From: Planctomycetaceae bacterium
GTDB taxonomy: Bacteria; Planctomycetota; Planctomycetia; Pirellulales; Thermoguttaceae
DNA length: 5,052 nucleotides
Reading direction: 5' to 3'
Assembly (NCBI GenBank): GCA_031283515.1
Contig: JAITBS010000220.1
Span: 1 to 5,052, forward strand
Positions 1 to 5,052 of the stretch are shown piece by piece (position 1 is the first letter of the stretch; each line of letters starts with the position of its first letter). The notes beneath the pieces are model-generated. The model searched no databases. It saw nothing but the letters and a program-made list of their open reading frames with translations, and was not told the origin of the DNA. The position numbers and the translations under genes are program-made.

Positions 1-35
1 CAAAATTCAGTGAAGAAAAAAAAGAATTCACCCGC

Positions 36-63
36 TTGACATAATATCAAGATAGAATAGAAT
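36..63 (+). promoter_or_regulatory. Possible sigma70-type promoter
   Basis: A consensus -35 hexamer TTGACA (36-41) is followed after 16 nt by TAGAAT (58-63), a good -10 match, so transcription would begin near 70 and run rightward through both structured repeats toward the CHAT gene. The -35 overlaps an imperfect palindrome, TTGACATAATATCAA (36-50), that could be an operator. The region is A+T-rich, so chance matches are likely. A second TAGAAT at 138-143 lacks a -35 at the right distance. Confidence 0.35.
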
Positions 64-182
64 CTGACTATTCGTTAAAAATTACAGATCGTTTATTATT
101 GAATTGACGATTTTCTACATAAAAATTTCAGAATAGATAGAATGAATGTCATGATAATGTAGTGAATGAAATTTGAAATGAA

Positions 183-313
183 TGTTGTTTCATACCGAAC
201 TACCAGGTTCTTTTCCGTTCCATTTCACGAACACCTTCGACCGGCTTTATTACAAAAAGAGCACCGGACTGATGTTGTCGTGAAATCCTCTGGTAGGGAC
301 GGTATGAGCAACA
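183..313 (+). repeat. Structured repeat element, copy 1 (putative RNA)
   Basis: This 131-nt element is closed by nested inverted repeats: TGTTG 183-187 with CAACA 309-313; CATACCG 191-197 with CGGTATG 300-306; CTACCAG 200-206 with CTGGTAG 290-296; and ATTTCACGA 222-230 with TCGTGAAAT 278-286. CCGG 241-244 can also pair with CCGG 264-267 near the tip. Together they form one long interrupted hairpin. Copy 2 at 462-591 shares the same order of conserved blocks, including the 5' arm around CATACCGAACTACCAGG and the 3' block ATGTTGTCGTGAAAT. I do not recognise it as a named RNA family. It could be a cis-regulatory leader, a small RNA, or a MITE- or REP-like DNA element. Orientation is assumed to be that of the downstream genes, since the near-symmetric structure does not fix the strand. 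Confidence 0.6.
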
Positions 314-461
314 AAAGTTACGGTGCTTTTTTATGCGCTGTTCGGCTTTAATATTATTTCGGCTATTTGTAATAATTTTATTATTTGTTTTTATAACCAT
401 TTTAATTACAGGGTCAAGATAAAGCAGGTTAAAATTAAAAAGATCAGACAACATCAATAAA

Positions 462-591
462 TATTGATTCATACCGAACTACCAGGTTCTGTTTCCGTTT
501 TCATTTGTGCGCAACAATATCGACCTCCTTACAAGGATGCCGGACAAATGTTGTCGTGAAATTCTCCGGTAAAAAAACGGTATGGGCAATA
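462..591 (+). repeat. Structured repeat element, copy 2, in front of CHAT gene
   Basis: This second copy is 130 nt. Its outer helix is TATTG 462-466 with CAATA 587-591, and the next is CATACCG 470-476 with CGGTATG 578-584, identical to copy 1. The third helix is weaker: TACC/GGTA (480-483, 568-571) then an A-C mismatch and G-C. The apical part differs, offering CATTTGT 502-508 with ACAAATG 544-550 and a small hairpin TCCT-TACA-AGGA at 526-537. By eye about 90 of 130 positions match copy 1. It ends 18 nt before the Shine-Dalgarno of the CHAT gene, so if transcribed with that gene it is its 5' leader. An ATG at 582 lies inside its 3' arm and is probably not a start codon. Confidence 0.6.
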
Positions 592-608
592 AAAAACAAT
601 GTTTTTCT

Positions 609-613
609 GAGAG
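609..613 (+). promoter_or_regulatory. Shine-Dalgarno that fixes the CHAT gene start
   Basis: GAGAG at 609-613 lies 7 nt before the ATG at 621 and is the only purine-rich site that suits a start here. The earlier in-frame ATG at 582 is preceded by an A-run and the CGGT arm of the repeat, with no Shine-Dalgarno. Starting at 582 would also add 13 polar residues ahead of an otherwise normal signal peptide. A small A/T hairpin (592-597 with 601-606) sits just upstream of this site. Confidence 0.6.
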
Positions 614-620
614 AAATCCC

Positions 621-3350
621 ATGTACAAAAACTTTTTTGAAAAAATATTTTTCTCGCCGATTGTTCTGATTGGTATGATTCTGTTGGTTGTTTTAACGAA
701 CAATCTCGTTTCTGCCGATGCAACAATTTCGTTAGATGAATCGGATGAAATTGAAACGTTATCAACAACGTTATCCGCTTTTCAGCCTCCTTCCAGATTG
801 ATACAGAATTTCTCTGTTAACAAACAAATTGAACGTCTTCAATCTCTTTTGGGAAATAATGATTCGATTGTTGTTCAAATTATAGTTGATCATCTTATTC
901 AGTACGGGCGTTATTCCGATGCTTGTACCTTTTTGCAAACGATTCCCGAAACACAAAATACGCCATATCTGAAACGGTTATCGGCATTTTTGCAAAAACG
1001 TTTGAATAATAATCTCACTGATGAACCCAATCCGATTGATACGGATCCTGTTGCTGCTGCTGATTTTGTGTATCGTCTTTTGAAAAACGAAAAATGGACA
1101 ATCGGTAGTAAACGGCTTGAACAACTCGAACAATTATTGGAAAAACAACCCAATCGTGAAATAACTGCACGGTGTTATCTTTATCGCGGAATGATTCTTG
1201 CGGAATCCGGTGTTACACGTTTTGATGACTGTTATCCGCTTTTCGATACTGCTAACCGGCTATTGGATGTTCTTGCTAAAGAAAATCCCAGTGAAGAAAA
1301 AAATATTGCCGAGTCACGTTTTTTAGCAGCCAATAATTGTGGCGATTATCTTTTCCGGTTGGCAAGAAATCGGCTTTCCAATCATACATTGGCACTCGGA
1401 ACCGGTGATCATTCTGTATTCACGGATGTGTTACTGGAATGGACGTTAGCGTTAGAAATGTACGGAAAAGCACTTCGGCTTGCAGAAAATTTTCTTTCGG
1501 CTCAACCGGTATTTACCGCAACAGCACGGCTCAATCTGGCTCGTTTGTATGCTTTTCGCAGCGATATTGTCCGAACAATCGAAGAAGGAAAGCAAGAACA
1601 AAATAAAAGTCTTGTTGCCGGTATCACCGCCATTGAAGACATCTCGTTTGAAACAGCAACAAGTCTTGTACAAAAAGTCATCGATCAGAAACTGACCGAT
1701 GACCAACTCAATGGAAAAGCACATCATCTCCTTGCCAATATTGCTTATCGTCAGCATGATTTTATCCGTTGCAAGAATGAAGCAGAATTAGCGCGGCAGT
1801 ATTACGTCAATACCGGAAAAATTTCCAGTATCGAATTTATTGAACGGTTACTCGGTAATACGGAAATTGCCAATCCTTCTGCGGAATTAAAACATCTTCT
1901 TATTTCAGATGCGCTTTCCGAAATATTGCGTGAACAAATTCCCGAAGACGAAATCGGTTTAAACCGCGCCGGTTTTACAGCACGCCGCGCCTCCGGAAAA
2001 GAACGGCTCATCGAATTGCTCATTCAGGAAAACCAGACAACAGAAGCATTGGCAATTCTCGAAGCCGCTAAAGCCCGCTCGTTACAGGATGTTTTGAGTA
2101 ACTCCACCTTCAGGGAAATCGCCGAAACTCCAATCCGTTTACGAACAATAGAAGAAATCCTAGCAAGCATTCCAAAAAATATTGTTACCGTTGAATATTT
2201 TATCGGCAGGAAAAAATGTTGGGGATTTCTTATTGTGAACGGAACCGCCGAAGCGTTTCCCATTACCGACGCAATTGGAATCCAACTGGTACAAACGCAG
2301 GATTTAGTAACACTAATCCGGCAGTGTATTGACCAACATATTGCCGGTACGGAAGAACAACGCCGAAGCGGATTATCACAGGCAAAAATCATTTTAAGCC
2401 GTTTAAAACAAGGTGACGGCTTTCGGAGAAAATGGCAGGACGACTTATTTCAATTACGAAAACAATTATTGCCGGATGTTGTTCTTAATAAAATCCGTAC
2501 AGCACAACCGGAACAAATATTGATTATTCCGCATCATATTTTACATTATCTTCCATTTGCTTCTCTCGTAACACAAAAAGACGAAAATAAAGACCGTCAG
2601 CAAATGCCTCAACCGATGTTTTTACTTGACGAAAATTTTGACATTTTTTATGCTCCGTCGCTTACAAGTTGGGATATGCTCCGCCGTCAACAATCAAAAT
2701 CGTTTCAACAAATTACAGCGGTAGGCGTTTCAGAATTTAACGGAGCCAATACGCTTGTCGGTGTCAAGAAGGATATGGAAAATATTCAAAACGTTTTTGG
2801 TAAGGAAAATGTCAATGTTATCACTGAAAATCAGGCAACCAAACAAGTATTGCAAAATGTTTTTGGGAATAACGGATTACTGTTAGTGGCAACACACGGT
2901 ATGAATGATTCGTCTTATCCGTTGAACAGTTTTTTAATGTTACGGACGGAAGACGGTAATGATGATATGATTACGGCAGGTGAAATTTTTTATACTTCCG
3001 TTCAGAACGATATTATTGTACTAAGTGCTTGTTATTCCGGTCTGTCCGAGAAATCGCCAATGCCGGGCGATGATTTATTCGGGATTCAACGGGCATTATT
3101 GCATCGCGGAGCAGGAGCAGTAATTGCCGGTAGTTGGGATGTGTACGATTTAACGGGTACGATTCTCATTCACGGGTTGATGCGGAATCTTGCGGAAGGT
3201 CAATCAATTGTATCAGCGTTGTCCGAATCACAACGGAATTTTTTGAAAGAACAACGGGCTAGTAACGGAAACAGAAATCCCTGGACTCATCCCTATTTTT
3301 GGGCAGTGTACACATTAACCGGAAATAGTAATATCCGGTACGGAAAATAA
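621..3350 (+). CDS. Exported TPR-like/CHAT-domain putative cysteine peptidase
   Basis: The product is 909 residues. Residues 1-32 form a Sec signal peptide: lysines, a hydrophobic core around residues 13-25, and a V-S-A cleavage site before Asp33. Residues ~40-500 are alpha-helical with TPR-like segments (about 179-197, 303-318 and 364-400) and the E-A-A-K-A-R-S-L signature near 482 that usually precedes CHAT domains. Residues ~521-909 match the CHAT (caspase HetF associated with TPRs) fold: I-I-P-H-H-I-L-H-Y-L-P-F-A-S-L near 635-649, catalytic His759 in A-T-H-G, catalytic Cys804 in L-S-A-C-Y-S-G, then the R-G-A-G-A-V-I-A-G-S-W and W-T-H-P-Y-F-W-A-V-Y blocks. Both catalytic residues are present, so it is probably an active caspase-like peptidase; the TPR-like part would bind a partner or substrate. 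Export is the notable point, since the best-known CHAT peptidases act in the cytoplasm. The substrate is unknown. It is followed by a stem-loop terminator and two genes for exported proteins. Confidence 0.88.
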   Translation: MYKNFFEKIFFSPIVLIGMILLVVLTNNLVSADATISLDESDEIETLSTTLSAFQPPSRLIQNFSVNKQIERLQSLLGNNDSIVVQIIVDHLIQYGRYSDACTFLQTIPETQNTPYLKRLSAFLQKRLNNNLTDEPNPIDTDPVAAADFVYRLLKNEKWTIGSKRLEQLEQLLEKQPNREITARCYLYRGMILAESGVTRFDDCYPLFDTANRLLDVLAKENPSEEKNIAESRFLAANNCGDYLFRLARNRLSNHTLALGTGDHSVFTDVLLEWTLALEMYGKALRLAENFLSAQPVFTATARLNLARLYAFRSDIVRTIEEGKQEQNKSLVAGITAIEDISFETATSLVQKVIDQKLTDDQLNGKAHHLLANIAYRQHDFIRCKNEAELARQYYVNTGKISSIEFIERLLGNTEIANPSAELKHLLISDALSEILREQIPEDEIGLNRAGFTARRASGKERLIELLIQENQTTEALAILEAAKARSLQDVLSNSTFREIAETPIRLRTIEEILASIPKNIVTVEYFIGRKKCWGFLIVNGTAEAFPITDAIGIQLVQTQDLVTLIRQCIDQHIAGTEEQRRSGLSQAKIILSRLKQGDGFRRKWQDDLFQLRKQLLPDVVLNKIRTAQPEQILIIPHHILHYLPFASLVTQKDENKDRQQMPQPMFLLDENFDIFYAPSLTSWDMLRRQQSKSFQQITAVGVSEFNGANTLVGVKKDMENIQNVFGKENVNVITENQATKQVLQNVFGNNGLLLVATHGMNDSSYPLNSFLMLRTEDGNDDMITAGEIFYTSVQNDIIVLSACYSGLSEKSPMPGDDLFGIQRALLHRGAGAVIAGSWDVYDLTGTILIHGLMRNLAEGQSIVSALSESQRNFLKEQRASNGNRNPWTHPYFWAVYTLTGNSNIRYGK

Positions 3351-3364
3351 AACAAAAACGAAAT

Positions 3365-3418
3365 AAAATTGCAACAGTTTATTTATAAGACGAAGTTGTT
3401 TTATCTGTTGCAATTTTT
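3365..3418 (+). terminator. Long stem-loop, likely intrinsic terminator or attenuator
   Basis: A perfect 13-bp stem pairs AAAATTGCAACAG (3365-3377) with CTGTTGCAATTTT (3405-3417), followed by one more T. Within the loop ATAAGAC (3385-3391) pairs with GTTTTAT (3398-3404), one G-T included, around GAAGTT. The 3' arm ends in five T, with A's on the 5' side, so it could also act on the opposite strand. It starts 15 nt after the CHAT stop codon and ends 15 nt before the Shine-Dalgarno of the next gene, leaving no room for an ordinary promoter between them. It may therefore be a partial terminator or a processing or stability structure inside one transcript. Confidence 0.7.
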
Positions 3419-3445
3419 CATTCCCCTTTTTAAGAGAGGAAAAAA

Positions 3446-4432
3446 ATGAAAGCATGTTTAGATCAATTATTGTACGGTGTTTTATTGACTGCCGTACTAC
3501 TCTGTCCGAGCTTTGCGTTTGCGGAAGAAACCGCACAAGAAGGAACGGAAGAAACAACACAAACCCGCTCGGCGGAATTTGTTGATCCGGCGTTTGACCG
3601 GTATATCAACATCGCCTTTTTGGGGCTTGCGTGGGAAACACAAGATGCAAGTGCTTTGACCGATGCGGCACTGCAACTGGCGGAAGGAGAACGTATTCTT
3701 CTTCGCAGTCACAAGACATTTACTTCAAAAACGGTGTTGGAAAAAGCTCTTGCGGTTGCAACCGACCAAAAGGATACCGTAACACTGGAACGAATCGCTA
3801 AAATCGCTAAAGCAAACGGCGATGAACGTTTTGTCGATAAAGTTACACAAACAATAAAACTGGCAGCAGCATCACGAGCAATCACCACCAGTTATAATCC
3901 GGTAAAAGAAGACAAAATCGATTATTATTTCATTAATACATCGGAATTGATCGAGCGGGTTCGTGTAACAGGTGACAAAAAAGTGTTGGCGGATATTGCC
4001 GACGATATTAAGAAAAATAAAGAGCAAATCGGTCAAGAAAGTGCCGACGCTCTTCTTAAAATTATTACAGAAAGTCAGCAAGCGGTTGGTGATGTTTCCG
4101 GCGAAGAGCAACAATCCGCGTTTGCTCTTGAAAAACTAGCCGGAGAATCACGTTTTCCTCTTCCTCCTGACAGAGGTTTTCCGCCTTATTCCAACGTAGG
4201 TTGGCATCCGCATCACCATCATCCTCCCTATCACGATTTTGACGACGGCAGACATCATCCACCGATTGCGAGACGTGCGATGACTCCAGAAGGACCGGTA
4301 TTAGTAACTTTTGGACATTCGGGAAGACCTCCAATGGTACAAAAACTTGTCGGACCACCGCCGGGAATGCCCATAGGTCCTTCGTTCCCTTGGAAACCGT
4401 ATTGGGGACCACCTCCACATCCTTGGTTTTAA
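3446..4432 (+). CDS. Exported protein of unknown function, Pro/His-rich tail
   Basis: The product is 328 residues; I do not recognise its family. The start is supported by GAGAGG at 3434-3439, 6 nt before the ATG. Residues 1-26 form a signal peptide ending A-F-A before Glu27. The Cys at residue 20 is not in a lipobox, so this is probably not a lipoprotein. Residues ~27-43 are a Glu/Thr-rich linker. Residues ~45-230 are mostly charged and look alpha-helical, with no catalytic motif I can identify. From about residue 235 the character changes to a low-complexity tail rich in Pro, His, Gly and aromatic residues, with H-P-H-H-H-H-P-P at 254-261, R-H-H-P-P shortly after, and a Pro/Trp-rich end. 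Such His clusters can bind Zn, Ni or Cu, but that is inference. Its position behind the CHAT gene suggests a shared envelope role, possibly as partner or substrate. Confidence 0.8.
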   Translation: MKACLDQLLYGVLLTAVLLCPSFAFAEETAQEGTEETTQTRSAEFVDPAFDRYINIAFLGLAWETQDASALTDAALQLAEGERILLRSHKTFTSKTVLEKALAVATDQKDTVTLERIAKIAKANGDERFVDKVTQTIKLAAASRAITTSYNPVKEDKIDYYFINTSELIERVRVTGDKKVLADIADDIKKNKEQIGQESADALLKIITESQQAVGDVSGEEQQSAFALEKLAGESRFPLPPDRGFPPYSNVGWHPHHHHPPYHDFDDGRHHPPIARRAMTPEGPVLVTFGHSGRPPMVQKLVGPPPGMPIGPSFPWKPYWGPPPHPWF

Positions 4433-4444
4433 CGTAATGATAAA

Positions 4445-4459
4445 TCAAACTCCGTTTGA
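4445..4459 (+). other. Short perfect hairpin after the Pro/His-rich gene
   Basis: TCAAAC (4445-4450) pairs with GTTTGA (4454-4459) around a TCC loop, 12 nt past the stop codon. No T-run follows directly; the nearest is at 4476-4482 and belongs to the next inverted repeat. It could help end or stabilise the transcript, but it is too short and A+T-rich to call a terminator. Confidence 0.3.
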
Positions 4460-4476
4460 ATCTAGGATAACTTAAT

Positions 4477-4608
4477 TTTTTTGTAACCGTTCATTGTAAT
4501 AATGAAAAACAAAGCAGTGTTTCGCCCAAACATCATAACGGCGTATTCGCTGACCGTAACTTTTTGAGTTTTTACCGTTGTTTATTATGCGTGAACGGTT
4601 ACAAAAAA
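4477..4608 (+). repeat. 132-nt element with 17-bp terminal inverted repeats, putative structured RNA
   Basis: TTTTTTGTAACCGTTCA (4477-4493) and TGAACGGTTACAAAAAA (4592-4608) are perfect 17-bp inverted repeats. Inside, ATAAT 4499-4503 plus AAACAA 4507-4512 can pair with TTGTTTATTAT 4578-4588, leaving a 3-nt bulge. Two hairpins branch from the centre: TGTTT-CGCCC-AAACA (4518-4532), and ACGG 4538-4541 with CCGT 4554-4557 enclosing a CG-TATT-CG tip. This is a branched fold about as long as the two upstream repeats, but with unrelated sequence. T's on the outer 5' side and A's on the outer 3' side are the wrong way round for a + strand terminator. It may be a leader RNA for the next gene, which starts 70 nt later, or a MITE-like element; no clear target-site duplication is visible. 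Confidence 0.55.
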
Positions 4609-4678
4609 TAAAACAACACAACCCAAGTATTATTTGTTTATATCCAATTTAATTTTTTACAGGATCATGAGGAAAACT

Positions 4679-5052
4679 ATGAAACGATTTTTAAGTTTAA
4701 TGTTAGTGTTGATGCTTTCCGGAACAGTTATGGCACAACCGGGTAAACCGCCATGGGAATTTGGTGGCAATAAACCGCCGAGTGGATTTGGAGGTAGTAA
4801 ACCGCCGAGTGGATTCGGAGGCAGCAAACCGCCAAGCGGATTCGGAGGCAGTAAACCGCCGAGCGGATTCGGAGGCAGTAAACCGCCGAGTGGATTCGGA
4901 GGCAGTAAACCGCCAAGCGGGTTTGGAAATAACAAACCATCGGATGCACAAATTGCCGGTGCCATTGTCGGCGGTGTTCTTGGCATCGCCGCCGAAGCCG
5001 CCCGAAGAGACCGCGAACGCCGTGAATGGGAAAACCGTTACAATCCGCCGCC
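4679..5052 (+). CDS. Exported nonapeptide-repeat, glycine-zipper protein (cut by window end)
   Basis: The first 124 codons are visible; the gene continues past the window. GAGGA at 4669-4673 lies 5 nt before the ATG. An in-frame ATG at 4667 overlaps this site and has no well-spaced one of its own. Residues 1-19 form a signal peptide ending V-M-A before Gln20. Residues 23-85 are seven nonapeptides of consensus K-P-P-S-G-F-G-G-S, likely a flexible or extended linker. Residues ~90-108 are small and hydrophobic with Gly94, Gly98 and Gly102 in GxxxGxxxG spacing, a glycine-zipper pattern typical of membrane-associating helices in envelope proteins. A strongly charged Arg/Glu stretch follows, then a Pro-rich start of whatever comes next. 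Function is unknown. I infer an envelope-associated protein, and its place behind the CHAT and Pro/His genes hints at a common role. Confidence 0.78.
   Translation, partial: MKRFLSLMLVLMLSGTVMAQPGKPPWEFGGNKPPSGFGGSKPPSGFGGSKPPSGFGGSKPPSGFGGSKPPSGFGGSKPPSGFGNNKPSDAQIAGAIVGGVLGIAAEAARRDRERREWENRYNPP
4745..4933 (+). repeat. Seven tandem 27-bp coding repeats
   Basis: The repeats start at 4745, 4772, 4799, 4826, 4853, 4880 and 4907. The five central units encode identical K-P-P-S-G-F-G-G-S and differ from each other only at synonymous third positions (AGT/AGC, CCG/CCA, TTT/TTC, GGT/GGC). The first unit reads K-P-P-W-E-F-G-G-N and the last K-P-P-S-G-F-G-N-N. Because the unit is a multiple of three, other frames and the opposite strand stay open across it without being genes. 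Confidence 0.95.

Larger units (their letters stand above)
1..620. other. Non-coding upstream region
   Basis: This A+T-rich stretch has no reading frame that looks like a gene. It holds a promoter-like sequence near the left end, two diverged copies of a structured ~130-nt element, and between them (314-461) a very A+T-rich spacer in which I see no confident promoter or gene. The short frames here run through the inverted repeats and change between copies, as expected for RNA or spacer DNA rather than protein. Confidence 0.7.

Noticed and set aside
166..472. Small reading frames on both strands across repeat copy 1 and the spacer
   Set aside because: They run through the inverted repeats, lack convincing ribosome sites and are not kept intact in copy 2. 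The similar R-I-S-R-Q-H strings on the minus strand merely reflect the shared nucleotide sequence.
183..591. Integron attC sites or a CRISPR array
   Set aside because: The arms lack attC core sites of the GTTRRRY type and there is no integrase. Two 130-nt diverged copies 279 nt apart do not fit a CRISPR repeat-spacer pattern.
183..591. Retron or group II intron RNA
   Set aside because: No reverse transcriptase is encoded in the window and no intron domain V-like hairpin is recognisable.
2024..2392. 122-codon minus-strand frame inside the CHAT gene
   Set aside because: It lies opposite the conserved CHAT coding sequence, has no recognisable domain, and is explained as an antisense shadow.
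1600..4960. Recurring TTGCCGGT-like words, as a possible uptake or chi-type signal
   Set aside because: They occur in coding frames as Ile-Ala-Gly or similar codons with the same codon preference and are absent as a distinct motif in non-coding DNA.
4657..4986. Minus-strand frames of 73-109 codons rich in P-N-P-L-G-G-L-L-P
   Set aside because: These are shadows of the 27-bp coding repeat, which keeps every frame open. The + strand frame has a signal peptide, a Shine-Dalgarno and only synonymous changes between the core units.

Overview
The window is an A+T-rich stretch of bacterial DNA. It carries three genes on the + strand, all predicted to encode exported proteins, separated by intergenic regions rich in inverted repeats. 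The Sec-type signal peptides, the Shine-Dalgarno sites and a secreted TPR-like/CHAT protein point to a Gram-negative-type bacterium. A low-GC member of the Planctomycetota or a related lineage would fit, but no marker gene is present and this is only a guess.

Bases 1-620 contain no convincing gene. A sigma70-like promoter lies at 36-63. Two diverged copies of a ~130-nt element follow, at 183-313 and 462-591. Each copy is closed by nested inverted repeats, and one base pair of the outermost helix differs between copies in a compensatory way. They therefore look like copies of a structured RNA (or hairpin-forming DNA) element, and the second copy sits directly in front of the first gene.

Bases 621-3350 encode a 909-residue exported protein: signal peptide, a long alpha-helical TPR-like region and a C-terminal CHAT (caspase-like) peptidase domain with both catalytic residues, His759 and Cys804. 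A strong stem-loop resembling a terminator (3365-3418) follows. It lies only 15 nt before the Shine-Dalgarno of the second gene (3446-4432), an exported protein of unknown function with a Pro/His-rich tail.

A 132-nt element with perfect 17-bp terminal inverted repeats and internal hairpins (4477-4608) fills the next gap. It is followed by a third gene (4679 to beyond the window end) encoding a small exported protein with seven KPPSGFGGS-type nonapeptides and a glycine-zipper segment.

The three genes are co-directional and all exported. A working idea is an envelope or periplasmic module in which the CHAT peptidase acts on, or is scaffolded by, the two low-complexity neighbours. This is inferred from order and localisation only. 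The most unusual content is the pair of structured repeats and the separate long-stem element, none of which I can assign to a known family.
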